A program made the position numbers and the translations under genes. DNA of 64,000 bases from Coriobacteriaceae bacterium. GTDB taxonomy: Bacteria > Actinomycetota > Coriobacteriia > Coriobacteriales > Coriobacteriaceae. The notes under the pieces are model-generated. The model searched no databases, was not told the origin of the DNA, and saw nothing but the letters and a program-made list of their open reading frames with translations. Positions 7,225-16,101 of the stretch are shown here, piece by piece. The number at the start of each line of letters is the position of its first letter. The first letter of the stretch is position 1. Location of the stretch: NCBI GenBank assembly GCA_015062655.1, contig SUUG01000018.1, positions 62,001 to 126,000 on the forward strand. The letters run 5' to 3'.

Positions 7225-9948
7225 TCACCCCGTGTTCTGGAGACCCGCCGAGACGCCGGTCACGGTGGCGAGGATCAGGCTCAGGTACTCGGCCTTCGCC
7301 TCCTCGGATAGCTCATCCTGCTCCATGCGGACATTGCGAAGCGCACGGACCTGCAGCAGCGACAGGGCATCCACATAGGGGTTGCGCACGCGCACGGCGC
7401 GGCCGAGCACGCGCCGGTGCTCGAGCGGCCACTCGTCGCCGACGATCGCGAGCGTCCAGGTGCGGGTGAGGAGCATCTCGTCGTAGACCTTCTTCGCAAG
7501 GTCCTCCCGGTCGGCGAGCGCCAGGTAGAGCTTGGCGATGCGCAGGTCCGTCTTGGCGATCGACATCTCGATGTTGTCGATGAAGGTCGTGAACAGCGGC
7601 CACTCCTTGTAAGCGCGGCGCAGAAGGTCGAGGTCACCGAGCTTCTCGCAGGCGCTGCCGAGACCGTACCAGGCCGCGAGGTTGATGCGCGCCTGGCTCC
7701 AGCTGAACACCCATGGGATCGTGCGGAGGTCGTCGAGCGACTTGGCACCGAGGCCGCGCTTGGCCGGACGGCTGCCGATGGGCAGAAGCCCGATCTCGGT
7801 CAGGGGCGTCACGGTGCTGAACCAGGGCGTGAAGTCCTCGGTATGCAGCAGGTCGAGGAAGGCCTCGTGCGAGGCGTTCGACAGCGCCGAGGCCATCTCG
7901 GCGTACTTCTCGGTCATCTCGGTGTTGGTCTTCTCCACCGACGGCGCGCTCGTGAGCAGCGTGGCCGCGGCGACGCTCTCCACATGGCGCTCGGCCAGCG
8001 CGATGTTGCCGTAGCGGGCGAAGATGACCTCGCCCTGCTCGGTGAGCTTGAAGCAGCTGTTCACCGACCCGCGCGGCTGGGCGAGCACGGCCCGGTTGGC
8101 CGGTCCGCCGCCGCGGCCCACGGCACCGCCGCGACCGTGCATGAGCGTGAGGTCGATGTCGTGGCGCTCAGCCCAGGCGACGATCCGCTCCTCCGCCGCG
8201 TGCAGGGCGAGCGTCGCGGTGGTGGGGCCGGCGTCCTTCGAGGAGTCGGAGTAGCCGAGCATGATCTCCATCTTGCGGCCCGTCTCGGCGAGGCGCTTCT
8301 GCACGCCCGGCACCTCGAGCATCCCCTCGAGCACGTCGACGCAGTTCTCGAGGTCCTCGAGCTGCTCGAACAGAGGGATCACGTCGATCGTGGGGACGTC
8401 CTCGGCGTGGGTGAACGCGAGGTTCGCGAGCTCGTACACGTCGGCCACGTTCTGGGCCGTCTTGGTGAACGAGATGATGTAGCGGCGCGCGGCCTTGATG
8501 CCGAAGCGGCGCTGGATAATGCCGAGGGCGCGGAAGGTGTCGAGGACCTCGCGGGTCATGGGGTCGAGCTTGCCGTTGCGACCGTGCTCGCGGATGTCGG
8601 CGAGCGCCCGGCTGTGCACGACGGAGTGCTGGCGGAACTCGGTCTCAACCATATGGAAGCCGAAGGTCTCGACCTGCCAGATGATCGTCTGCACCGGGCC
8701 GTAGGCGGCACGGGCGGCGCCGGCCGCAGCAAGCGAGCGCTGGACGACGCGCAGGTCGTCGAGGAACTCGTCGGCACTGCGGTACATCGTGTCGGAGACG
8801 CGGCGGATCGTGGCGTTCAGGCGCTCGGCCATGACGAGCATGACCGCGCGGTGCATCTCGGAGGCGGAGATGAGCATGGCGCGCTCGGTGAGGATCTCGC
8901 TCATCTCGACCTGGTGGTTCCACAGGCTGATGAGCTCGTCCGACGGCGGCGTGTAGCGCGCCTCGAGCGTGAGGTTGCGGCCCACGCGGCGGCACTTGTC
9001 CTCGAGCTTGGCGATCATGTGCATCGCGTACTTGTGCGCCACCTGGCGGCTGACCTTGGCCGTGACGTTGGGGTTGCCGTCGCGGTCCGTGCCGATCCAG
9101 CTTCCGGGATGGAAGAAGGCCGGGCACAGCGGCGGCACGGTGCCGGCGCGCTCGCCGAGCATCCAGTTGTCGAAGCGGCGGTAGACCACGGGGATCGTGT
9201 CGAACAGCGTGTTGTCGAAGATGTCGATGATCGTGTCGGCTTCCTCGGCGGGCGTGGGCTTCTTGAGCGCGATCGGCGAGGTGCGCACAAGCGCGTCGAT
9301 CTCCTGCAGCATATGGCGCTCGTTCTCGAGGAGGTACGTGCCGCCGAGGCGGGGGCGCTCTTCCAGAAGCCGGGCGATGCGGCGGATCTTGCCCTCGACG
9401 GCCTTGCGCCGCGCCTCGGTGGGGTGCGCGGTGAAGACCGGGTGGAACTCCAGGCGGTTCAGCAGCTCGAGGGCCCGCTCGCGCCCGACCTCGCCCACAA
9501 GCTGGTGGAAGGCGACGGTGAGCTCGTTTGCGGGATCTGCCGGGGTGCCCGAGGCCTCCTCCAGGACCACCCTCCCCTCGCGCTCGCGCAGCACGCCCAC
9601 GCGATAGTTCTCCTCGGCGAGGTTCGCCAGGTGGAAGAAGGTGGTGAAGGCGCGCACGAGCACCTGGGCGTGGTCGACGTCGAGCGTGTCGATGAGCGCG
9701 ACGGCGTCGCGGAAGGCGGCCGCGCCGGTGTCCGTGCCGGACGGGATGCCCTCGGCGTCGATCGCCTCGGTGACGGCGTCCGTGCCCGGGTTGCCTTCGT
9801 TCGCCGTGACCACGGAGGCGAGCAGCTCGTCGAAGATGCCGCGGATCTGCGGATCGTACTCGTCGAGGACCTTGTGCTCCAGGCGCAGGAACAGCGCCAG
9901 GTGGTCGCGGAGGCTCTCGGGGATATCGATCTCGGTGATATCGGACAA
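7225..9948 (-). CDS. ppc: Phosphoenolpyruvate carboxylase
   Basis: Carboxylates PEP to oxaloacetate, the main anaplerotic step. The protein has 907 residues from the start chosen here, normal for bacterial PEPC. Catalytic landmarks: the His-bearing VFTAHPTEARRK near residue 175 and the glycine-rich loop GRGGAVGRGGGP, followed by QPRGSVN. The C-terminus ends LQNTG, the usual PEPC ending. I prefer TTG 9948, behind AAGGGGGACGTT, over ATG 9984. The upstream ATG coincides with a TATAAT box (9983-9988) and has no ribosome site. It is monocistronic with its own terminator. Confidence 0.95.
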   Translation of the reverse strand: MSDITEIDIPESLRDHLALFLRLEHKVLDEYDPQIRGIFDELLASVVTANEGNPGTDAVTEAIDAEGIPSGTDTGAAAFRDAVALIDTLDVDHAQVLVRAFTTFFHLANLAEENYRVGVLREREGRVVLEEASGTPADPANELTVAFHQLVGEVGRERALELLNRLEFHPVFTAHPTEARRKAVEGKIRRIARLLEERPRLGGTYLLENERHMLQEIDALVRTSPIALKKPTPAEEADTIIDIFDNTLFDTIPVVYRRFDNWMLGERAGTVPPLCPAFFHPGSWIGTDRDGNPNVTAKVSRQVAHKYAMHMIAKLEDKCRRVGRNLTLEARYTPPSDELISLWNHQVEMSEILTERAMLISASEMHRAVMLVMAERLNATIRRVSDTMYRSADEFLDDLRVVQRSLAAAGAARAAYGPVQTIIWQVETFGFHMVETEFRQHSVVHSRALADIREHGRNGKLDPMTREVLDTFRALGIIQRRFGIKAARRYIISFTKTAQNVADVYELANLAFTHAEDVPTIDVIPLFEQLEDLENCVDVLEGMLEVPGVQKRLAETGRKMEIMLGYSDSSKDAGPTTATLALHAAEERIVAWAERHDIDLTLMHGRGGAVGRGGGPANRAVLAQPRGSVNSCFKLTEQGEVIFARYGNIALAERHVESVAAATLLTSAPSVEKTNTEMTEKYAEMASALSNASHEAFLDLLHTEDFTPWFSTVTPLTEIGLLPIGSRPAKRGLGAKSLDDLRTIPWVFSWSQARINLAAWYGLGSACEKLGDLDLLRRAYKEWPLFTTFIDNIEMSIAKTDLRIAKLYLALADREDLAKKVYDEMLLTRTWTLAIVGDEWPLEHRRVLGRAVRVRNPYVDALSLLQVRALRNVRMEQDELSEEAKAEYLSLILATVTGVSAGLQNTG

Positions 9949-9982
9949 AACGTCCCCCTTCGTTTTGGGCCAATGCCCGCCC

Positions 9983-9988
9983 ATTATA
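9983..9988 (-). promoter_or_regulatory. -10 box (TATAAT) of the ppc promoter
   Basis: A consensus TATAAT on the minus strand, 35 bp before the TTG start codon. It overlaps the upstream ATG, which argues against that ATG as start. The -35 hexamer is not clear. Confidence 0.5.
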
Positions 9989-10087
9989 GAACTCTCGCGG
10001 CTAATACTTTAGTTAGGAAAAGTAAATCCCCTGTTTCCATAAAATCGGCGAACGGGTGTTTCTGATCTAGGAACAGCTCGAAACGGG

Positions 10088-10152
10088 CTTGCGGGACGGG
10101 GCGGCGGCGCGGTCTGAGGCAGCCGCGCGGCCCGGAGCCCGCCCCGTCCGCG
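10088..10152 (-). terminator. Possible hisS transcript-end hairpin
   Basis: GCGGGACGGGGCGG and CCCGCCCCGTCCGC can pair nearly perfectly, but there is no T-run. It lies in the 260-bp gap between hisS and ppc. Confidence 0.3.
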
Positions 10153-10209
10153 AGGCGAACGGGCCGCGAACGGCGACCCCCTCCTGCGGCACCGCCCGCG
10201 CCGGACCCC

Positions 10210-11526
10210 TTACGCCAGGAGCGCGGCGGCGCGCGCGGCGATGTCGGCGCGCGGCACGAGCTCCTCCTCATGCGTGTCCATGTCGCGCAGCTTCACCGCG
10301 CCGGAGGCGAGCTCGTCCTCGCCGATCACGACGATCAGCCGGGCGCCGAGCTTGTCGGCCTGCTTGAACTGGCTCTTGAGCGAGCGTCCCTGGTAGTCCG
10401 CCTCGGTGCGCACGCCGCGCGTCCGCAGGTCGCGGCAGATGGAGAACGCCTCGCCGCGAAGCCCCTCCCCCGCGTTGGCCACGTAGACGCACGGCTCGGA
10501 CCCTGCGCCCATCTCGCCGCCGAAGGCCTCGAGCGCGAGGAGCGCCCGCTCGAAACCCACCGCGAAGCCGACGCCCGCCGTGGGCTTGCCTCCCTCGAGC
10601 TCCACCAGGCCGTCGTAGCGGCCGCCGCCGCCGATGGACCCCACGCCCGCGCCGGGCGCCTCGACCTCGAAGACCGTGCGCGTGTAGTAGTCGAGGCCGC
10701 GCACGAGGGTCGGGTCCTCCACATAGGCGACGCCGGCCTCGTCGAGGTAGCGCTTCACCTGGGCGTAGTGCGCATCGCAGTCCTCGCAAAGGTGGTCGGG
10801 GGCGAGCGGGGCGCCCTTCATGACCTCGTGGCAGTGCTCGTTTTTGCAGTCGAAGGCGCGCAGCGGGTTGATCTCGGCGCGCTCGAGGCACTCGTCGCAC
10901 ATTTCGTCGGCGTGGTCGAGGATGAAGCGGCGCACGAGCTCGCGGTAGGCGGGACGGCAGGCCGGGTCGCCCATGGAGTTGATGAGCAGGCGGAGCTTCG
11001 TGAGGTCGAAACCGAGGCGGCGGTAGAAGTCCATGAGCATGATGATGCACTCGGCGTCAGCCGCCGGATCGGGGGCGCCCAGCCACTCGATGCCCACCTG
11101 GTGGAACTGGCGCAAGCGGCCCTTCTGCGGGCGCTCGCCGCGGAACATCGCCTCGGCGTACCAACCCTTGAAGGGGGCAGCCCCCTGCGGGACCAGGTTG
11201 CTCTCAACCACGGCGCGCACCACGCCGGCCGTGCCCTCGGGGCGAAGCGCCAGGCGCTGCTTGGCCTTGAGCCCCACGTCCGTCCCCTCCTCGAGCACGC
11301 GGGCGAAGTTGGCGCCCGAGAAGACGCGGAACATCTCCTTGCGCACCACGTCGGTGGACTGCCCGATGCCGTGCACGAAGACGTCGAGCTGCTCGATGGC
11401 CGGTGTCTCGATGGGGTCGAAGCCGTAGGGCCCGAACACCTCCGCCGCGACCGCCTGCATCCGCTGCCAGGCGCGCATGTCGCGCCCCATCAGGTCTTTT
11501 GTTCCCTCTGCCCGCTGTGCCCGCAT
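10210..11526 (-). CDS. hisS: Histidyl-tRNA synthetase
   Basis: A class II synthetase charging tRNA-His. 438 residues, normal length. Motif 2 region LRPEGTAGVVRA, the histidine-A region LVRGLDYYTRTVFE and motif 3 near GGGGRYDGLVE are all present. It also has a Cys-containing linker (CDECLERAEINPLRAFDCK) typical of bacterial HisRS, and a C-terminal anticodon-binding domain (residues ~340-438). ATG 11526 follows GAGAGGAA. It stands alone, transcribed toward ppc. No T-box leader is recognisable upstream. Confidence 0.97.
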   Translation of the reverse strand: MRAQRAEGTKDLMGRDMRAWQRMQAVAAEVFGPYGFDPIETPAIEQLDVFVHGIGQSTDVVRKEMFRVFSGANFARVLEEGTDVGLKAKQRLALRPEGTAGVVRAVVESNLVPQGAAPFKGWYAEAMFRGERPQKGRLRQFHQVGIEWLGAPDPAADAECIIMLMDFYRRLGFDLTKLRLLINSMGDPACRPAYRELVRRFILDHADEMCDECLERAEINPLRAFDCKNEHCHEVMKGAPLAPDHLCEDCDAHYAQVKRYLDEAGVAYVEDPTLVRGLDYYTRTVFEVEAPGAGVGSIGGGGRYDGLVELEGGKPTAGVGFAVGFERALLALEAFGGEMGAGSEPCVYVANAGEGLRGEAFSICRDLRTRGVRTEADYQGRSLKSQFKQADKLGARLIVVIGEDELASGAVKLRDMDTHEEELVPRADIAARAAALLA

Positions 11527-11851
11527 GGACGTTCCTCTCGGTCGCTTGGTTCGCAGGCCTCCATTATACGTGGGGCGCGGCGCACGTCGGCTTTCGGCCG
11601 TGTGGGGCGGAAAAGTTCACGCGCCAAGGCCGGGGCCAGGTCCGGGGCCGGGCGGCGGTGCCGCAACCCAACGCCCCACCGCCGAGCAGCGCCCCATCGC
11701 CGCGCCCCTCCTATGAAGGAACCGTGACGGCGCCGCCTTTCGCCGAAGAGGCGGCGTCGGCCGTCTGAAACCGTCCGCGAACGGGAACAGATCGGGTCAA
11801 GTCAGTTCGACCGATTCCCAAGGTGCCTGCGGGCACGTGAAAGGAGCGCAT
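11527..11851. other. Intergenic region between divergent hisS and the acyl-CoA dehydrogenase gene
   Basis: Very GC-rich, with runs of GGGGCCGGG near 11630-11660. A hairpin CGCCGCCT / AGGCGGCG at 11731-11756 lacks a T-run. Promoters for both genes must lie here, but I see no clear hexamers and no gene. Confidence 0.4.
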
Positions 11852-12790
11852 ATGTCCCTGAAGAACGTCACGATCGCCGGAGGCGGCGTCCTCGGAAGCC
11901 AGATCGCCTTCCAGGCGGCCTACAGCGGCTTCAACGTCAAGGTCTGGCTGCGCAGCGAGTCCTCCATCGAGCGCGCCCAGCCCAAGTTCGACCGCCTGCT
12001 CCAGATCTACCTCGACACCCTCGAGGCCTGGAAGACGAACCCCGCCGCCTACTGCCGCGGCTTCTCCGATGAGAAGGACCTCTCCCCCGAGCAGATCGAC
12101 GAGCTCAAGGCCCGCGCCCAGGCTGCGCACGACAGCATCGAGCTCACGACCGACTACACCGTGGCCGGCGATGACGCCGACCTCGTGATCGAGGCCATCG
12201 CCGAGGACCCGGAGCAAAAGATCGCCTTCTACACCGAGCTCGCGAAGCACCTGCCCGAGAAGACCGTCATCGCCACCAACTCCTCCACGCTGCTGCCGAG
12301 CTCCTTCGCCGAGCACACCGGCCGCCCGGAGAAGTACCTCGCGCTGCACTTCGCCAACGAGATCTGGCGCAACAACACCGCCGAGGTCATGGGCCACGAC
12401 GGCACGTCCAAGGAGGCCTACGACGCGGTCGCGCAGTTCGCCGCCGACATCCACATGGTGCCGCTGCTGCTGCACAAGGAGCAGCCCGGCTACATCCTGA
12501 ACACCATGCTCGTGCCGTTCCTCGACGCCGCCCAGGAGCTGCTCGCCAAGGGCGTGGCCGACCCCGAGACGATCGACAAGACCTGGCAGCTCGGCACCGG
12601 TGCGCCGGCCGGCCCGTTCCGCATCCTCGACGTCGTGGGGCTCACCACCGCCTACAACATCACGATGCTCGACCCGCGCGCCAAGGACCCCGAGTCCGTG
12701 CAGGGCAAGGTCGCCGCGATCCTCAAGGAGAAGATCGACGCGGGCAAGACCGGCGTCAACGCCGGCGAGGGCTTCTACAAGTACCGCTAA
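11852..12790 (+). CDS. 3-hydroxyacyl-CoA dehydrogenase (3-hydroxybutyryl-CoA type)
   Basis: A 312-residue NAD-dependent enzyme oxidising or reducing the 3-hydroxyl of acyl-CoAs. N-terminal Rossmann motif AGGGVLGSQIAFQ (residues ~9-21), then NSSTLLPS and the catalytic His region LALHFANEIW. The C-terminal 3HCDH domain carries the family ending NAGEGFYKYR. ATG 11852 follows AAAGGAG at 7 bp; the in-frame GTG at 11837 overlaps that ribosome site and is rejected. No thiolase, crotonase or acyl-CoA dehydrogenase neighbours, so the pathway (butyrate-type or other) is not shown here. A strong terminator follows. Confidence 0.88.
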   Translation: MSLKNVTIAGGGVLGSQIAFQAAYSGFNVKVWLRSESSIERAQPKFDRLLQIYLDTLEAWKTNPAAYCRGFSDEKDLSPEQIDELKARAQAAHDSIELTTDYTVAGDDADLVIEAIAEDPEQKIAFYTELAKHLPEKTVIATNSSTLLPSSFAEHTGRPEKYLALHFANEIWRNNTAEVMGHDGTSKEAYDAVAQFAADIHMVPLLLHKEQPGYILNTMLVPFLDAAQELLAKGVADPETIDKTWQLGTGAPAGPFRILDVVGLTTAYNITMLDPRAKDPESVQGKVAAILKEKIDAGKTGVNAGEGFYKYR

Positions 12791-12832
12791 GGGCTTGCGG
12801 GCGCTCGGCCACGCAGCCTGAGATGACTCGGT

Positions 12833-12864
12833 GCGGCGGCGGGGAAACCTGCCGCCGCTTTTTT
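12833..12864 (+). terminator. Rho-independent terminator of the hydroxyacyl-CoA dehydrogenase gene
   Basis: GCGGCGGC / GCCGCCGC stem with a 10-nt loop followed by TTTTTT, ending 16 bp before the convergent EamA gene stop. Confidence 0.85.
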
Positions 12865-12880
12865 GTGCGCGCCGTGGGCG

Positions 12881-13978
12881 CTACGACTGCGGGGCGCGGG
12901 CGACGGGCCGCTTGAAATACCTGGACACGAAGGAGAAGTGCGTCTCCGAGAGCACGATGGACGTGAAGATCAGCGCGAAACCCACGAGCAAGCGGCCCGA
13001 GACGGCCTCGCCCGCCATGACGACCGAGAAGAACACGCCGGAGGGCGACTCGAGCGAGAGCAGGAGGGACCCCGTGGAGGCGGGAACGTGCGCGAGGGCG
13101 AGGTTTTGGATGAGCAGACCGACGCAGGTGCAGATGACGGCGAGGAAGGCGAGGGTGGCGATGAGACCCCAGGTCCAGGTCGACGCCGGGGGCGCCGGTT
13201 CGAGCAGCACGGCGGGAACGGCGCTCAGCGAGCCCACGGTGAGGAACATCCAGAAGGTGATCACGTTGACGTCGAGGTCGCGGCCGAACTTCGCGATCGA
13301 GGCTATCTGCAGCGCGAAGAAGAAGGCGCCCGCGAGGCTCAACGCGTCGCCGAGGTTCGCCGAGAGGTCGTCGAGCGCCACGAAGCCGATGCCCGCGAGG
13401 CAGAGCACCGCGGCCCCGATGTTGTACCGGGTGAGCTGCTCCCGGCTGATCACATGGCTGATGAACGGCACGAAGATGCAGTAGGTGCCCGTGAGGAAGG
13501 CGTTCTTTCCCGCTGTGGTCACGTCGAGGCCGTTCGTTTGGAACGCGTAGCCGATCCAGGTGATGAGCCCCACGCCGATGCCGACCGCGAGGTTGCGGGT
13601 GTTCAGGTGCGCGCGGATGCGGCGGTGGAAGAGCGCGAGCATGATGAGGGCCGACGGCAGGAAGCGCCATGCGAGCAGCTGGTACGGGGGCAGGGCGTCG
13701 AGGGCGCCTTTCGTGATGAAGAACGAGAGCCCCCAGGTGAGCGCCATGCCGACGAGCAGCAGCTTCCAGAAGAGCGGCGAGCGGGCGCCGGCGCCGCGGA
13801 GGTCGCCCGGGAAGCGGTCCTCGGGCGCGACGGGGGCATCGGCGGCGGATGTGGCGTCGGGTGCGCGGAGGGAGTAGGCAAGGCTGCGCACAGCAGCGCC
13901 GGCACGTTCATCGGCGATTCCGGCGCGGCAGGAGCCCCGACGGGGGGCGCCGCCTGGTATGGTGGCGTGATCGGTCAT
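12881..13978 (-). CDS. EamA/DMT-family transporter
   Basis: An inner-membrane carrier of the drug/metabolite superfamily, about 10 hydrophobic helices in two EamA repeats: the first begins at LLLVGMALTWGLSFFITKGA, the second near NIGAAVLCLAGIGFVALDD. Substrate unknown. A 60-70 residue hydrophilic N-terminal leader precedes the first helix, which is unusual. ATG 13978 is chosen because the open frame further upstream translates a repeat element and not protein-like sequence. AAGGAG lies 13 bp before this ATG, so a start slightly further inside is possible. Convergent with the dehydrogenase gene. Confidence 0.82.
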   Translation of the reverse strand: MTDHATIPGGAPRRGSCRAGIADERAGAAVRSLAYSLRAPDATSAADAPVAPEDRFPGDLRGAGARSPLFWKLLLVGMALTWGLSFFITKGALDALPPYQLLAWRFLPSALIMLALFHRRIRAHLNTRNLAVGIGVGLITWIGYAFQTNGLDVTTAGKNAFLTGTYCIFVPFISHVISREQLTRYNIGAAVLCLAGIGFVALDDLSANLGDALSLAGAFFFALQIASIAKFGRDLDVNVITFWMFLTVGSLSAVPAVLLEPAPPASTWTWGLIATLAFLAVICTCVGLLIQNLALAHVPASTGSLLLSLESPSGVFFSVVMAGEAVSGRLLVGFALIFTSIVLSETHFSFVSRYFKRPVARAPQS

Positions 13979-14342
13979 GGCCGGGCATCCGCTCCTTGCT
14001 GGAAAAGGCGTGGTGTCCGCGCGGGCGCTGCCGCCCGACGCCGCCTCATGATCATTAACGCCGCACCGGTCCCCCGGTGCGCAGGTGAAATGTATCACGC
14101 TGAGCAGGGAGTTCTCAATCCAGCAGGGTAAAGCAGGCTGCGGGGCGGCGGGCGCGGAGCCCGGAGCTGGCGCGACGGGCGCACGGGGCCGGGATGGGCA
14201 CACGGAACCGGAATAAGCCCGCGGAACCGGCGCCGACACGGCGGCGCTTGGTGCCCTGAAGCGGGAAACCCGCTCCTGAGCGCACGGATGCGGGTGCAAC
14301 CGCGGCTTGGGGCCGCCTTCTTGCCATAACGAATGCGATTGT
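13979..14342. other. Intergenic region upstream of the EamA gene
   Basis: GC-rich, no gene seen. TACAAT-like or TATAAT-like boxes are not evident. The region ends at the 183-bp inverted-repeat element. Confidence 0.35.
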
Positions 14343-14525
14343 TGGACAAAAATGACGTTAATCGGTATTTCCCCGAGCGAATCGCTCCGGCGACCGCCCA
14401 AAACGATCAGGAATAGTTAGTCAATTTAACGCGACAAGGAATCTTGGACGCAAGAGAGCAACTATAGATATTCGATTCCCGCCCAGTGGCTCGGCAAAAA
14501 TACCGACTACCGTCATTTTTGTCCA
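14343..14525. repeat. 183-bp inverted-repeat element, copy 1
   Basis: Left terminus TGGACAAAAATGACGTTA, then ATCGGTATTT. The right terminus, reverse-complemented, reads TGGACAAAAATGACGGTA, then GTCGGTATTT. The termini match over 28 bp with two differences. The 127-bp core contains a small palindrome (GAGCGAATCGCTC) and does not resemble the cores of copies 2 and 3. Length is exactly 183 bp, as in the other copies. No target duplication is visible. Confidence 0.85.
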
Positions 14526-14688
14526 AGCAGCCAAAATGTTACGCTCCAACGACACCAAAACCGAAATCAAACCTCGCGTCCGTAATCGGTCAAGAGCTCC
14601 ACAAGCAGCTGATACGCATCATCCGCCGTCTCGATCTCGCCGACGCGTTTGGAATGACATGCTCGCCTGTTTCCCCACCGTCCCCATC

Positions 14689-14717
14689 AAAAAAGGGGGT
14701 CGCCGAAGCGACCCCCT
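14689..14717 (-). terminator. Terminator of the aldolase gene / lac operon
   Basis: Minus-strand stem GGGGGTCGC / GCGACCCCC followed by TTTTTTG, 40 bp after the aldolase stop. It closes the run of minus-strand genes that starts at 23569. Confidence 0.85.
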
Positions 14718-14757
14718 TCCCTGCCCGCGAAAGCCGGGCAGCTGCTGCATCGAGACC

Positions 14758-15606
14758 TTACGCGCGGCCAACGGACCCCAGGTTCTCCATGCGGATCTTA
14801 ACGATCTTGGTGATCTCGGCCATGCCAGCCTGGCCCGGGTTCTTGGGATCGAAGTTGTTGGGGTTCTCAGCCATGTAGGCCATGTAGCCCCGGGTGTAGG
14901 CTTGACGCAGCTCGGTGGCGTAGTTCACCTTGCAGATGCCGTTCTTGACGGCCTCGGCGACCTGCTCGTCCGGCACACCGGAGGTGCCATGAAGGACCAG
15001 CGGCACGTCCACAGCGGCGCGGATGGCCTTGACGACGTCCTGATCGATGTGGGGCTCCTCGGTGTAGACGCCGTGAGCGGTACCAACGCCGATAGCGAGC
15101 GAGGTGCAGCCAGTGCGCTCGACGAAATCCTTGGCCTCGACCGGATCGGTGTAGGGGGACTCGCCCTCGACCTCGACGTCGTCCTCCTTGCCGCCGACCT
15201 TGCCGAGCTCGGCCTCGACCGGCACGCCCATGCAGGCGCCGGCGTCGGCAACGGACTTGGTGAGGGCGATGTTGTCCTCGAAGGACTCATGCGAGCCGTC
15301 GATCATGACGGAGGTGTAACCGGTGCGCAGGGCCTTCATGCAGCGATCGTAGCCATCGCCGTGATCGAGGTGCAGGGCCACGGGCACAGAGGTGCGCTCG
15401 GCAGCGGCCTTGACCATGCCGTAGAAGTAATCGAGGCCGGTCTTCTTGATGGTGCCGGAGGTGGTCTGCATGATGACGGGAGACTTGGTCTCCTCGGCGG
15501 CGGCCAGGACGGCCATGACGAACTCGAGGTTCTCGACGTTGAAAGCGCCCACGCCGTAGTGGTTCTTCTGCGCGTCGAGCAGCATCTCCTTGGTGGTTAC
15601 GAGCAT
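14758..15606 (-). CDS. Class II fructose/tagatose-bisphosphate aldolase
   Basis: A 282-residue zinc-dependent aldolase cleaving a ketohexose-1,6-bisphosphate to DHAP and glyceraldehyde-3-P. Family landmarks: GVGAFNVENLEF, the zinc/catalytic HLDHGDGYD, the EAELGKVGGKEDD loop, GTAHGVYTEEP and LVLHGTSGVPD. The size fits GatY/KbaY/FbaA enzymes. With lacA-lacB just upstream, the tagatose-1,6-bisphosphate role is the natural reading, but it may also serve as the glycolytic aldolase. ATG 15606 follows GGAGGGA. It has its own 495-bp upstream region with a -10 box and two palindromes, so it can be transcribed separately. A truncated paralogue lies at 29218-29430. Confidence 0.9.
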   Translation of the reverse strand: MLVTTKEMLLDAQKNHYGVGAFNVENLEFVMAVLAAAEETKSPVIMQTTSGTIKKTGLDYFYGMVKAAAERTSVPVALHLDHGDGYDRCMKALRTGYTSVMIDGSHESFEDNIALTKSVADAGACMGVPVEAELGKVGGKEDDVEVEGESPYTDPVEAKDFVERTGCTSLAIGVGTAHGVYTEEPHIDQDVVKAIRAAVDVPLVLHGTSGVPDEQVAEAVKNGICKVNYATELRQAYTRGYMAYMAENPNNFDPKNPGQAGMAEITKIVKIRMENLGSVGRA

Positions 15607-15693
15607 GAGCTATCGCTCCCTCCTGCGCGCCATGCACTTATGCCGCGCGCACGTTTGCCGCTGGCCACTTCAACCAGCTTCCTCCATGGCTCT

Positions 15694-15715
15694 ATTGTAC
15701 GAAACCCCAGGTTTC
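15694..15715 (-). promoter_or_regulatory. Aldolase promoter -10 box with adjoining palindromic operator
   Basis: TACAAT on the minus strand lies 87 bp before the ATG. Directly upstream is GAAACCCCAGGTTTC, a perfect palindrome of GAAACC around CCA, positioned where a repressor would block the -10/-35 spacer. The binding protein is unknown. Confidence 0.45.
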
Positions 15716-15923
15716 ATGCACGTTTGCACCCACGCGCCTGAGCAAAGCAAAAGAAACCGACACGAACGGCTTCCATCCGTCCTCGGATAACATAGCGCGC
15801 GATCACTCCCAGGAGGCGCCCGTCCACAAGAACCCTTGCCTGCACATCGACCCGTCATCGCGCATCATCTGCACGCAAAGCCCCTCCCCTTTTGAGCTTG
15901 TAGCAAAACGAAAGAATTTGAAA

Positions 15924-15953
15924 CTTGTTTTTCTTTCCTAAAAGAAAAACAAG
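15924..15953. promoter_or_regulatory. AT-rich palindrome, probable operator
   Basis: CTTGTTTTTCTTT is followed after CCTA by its exact 13-bp reverse complement. It is too AT-rich for a normal terminator in this genome. The core TTCTTT..AAAGAA resembles TTCTTTAAAGAA before the DeoR gene at 29744, hinting at a shared regulator. Confidence 0.45.
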
Positions 15954-16101
15954 AAAATAGAGCCTGCACAATTCGCACACGAATATGTAAACGGTGGTCT
16001 AACAGAGCCAAAGAAAAGCGTCGCGCGCCCGCGATGCAGACGGGTCCGGTCACACCGGGCCCGTCTGCAAGGGGCGCTATGCGACACGGCTCGCGAGCGA
16101 G

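Larger units (their letters stand above)
15607..16101. other. Regulatory gap between lacB and the aldolase gene
   Basis: No gene is seen. It contains a minus-strand -10 box, TACAAT (15694-15699), a palindrome beside it (15701-15715) and an AT-rich palindrome (15924-15953). It is markedly more AT-rich than its surroundings around 15890-15960. Confidence 0.6.

Noticed and set aside
7417..10065. 882-codon plus-strand ORF opposite ppc
   Set aside because: Antisense shadow of ppc caused by high GC third positions; no domain and no ribosome site.
13979..14401. N-terminal extension of the EamA gene to 14401
   Set aside because: The extra codons translate intergenic DNA and part of the 183-bp repeat terminus (NVIFVQ); no ribosome site.
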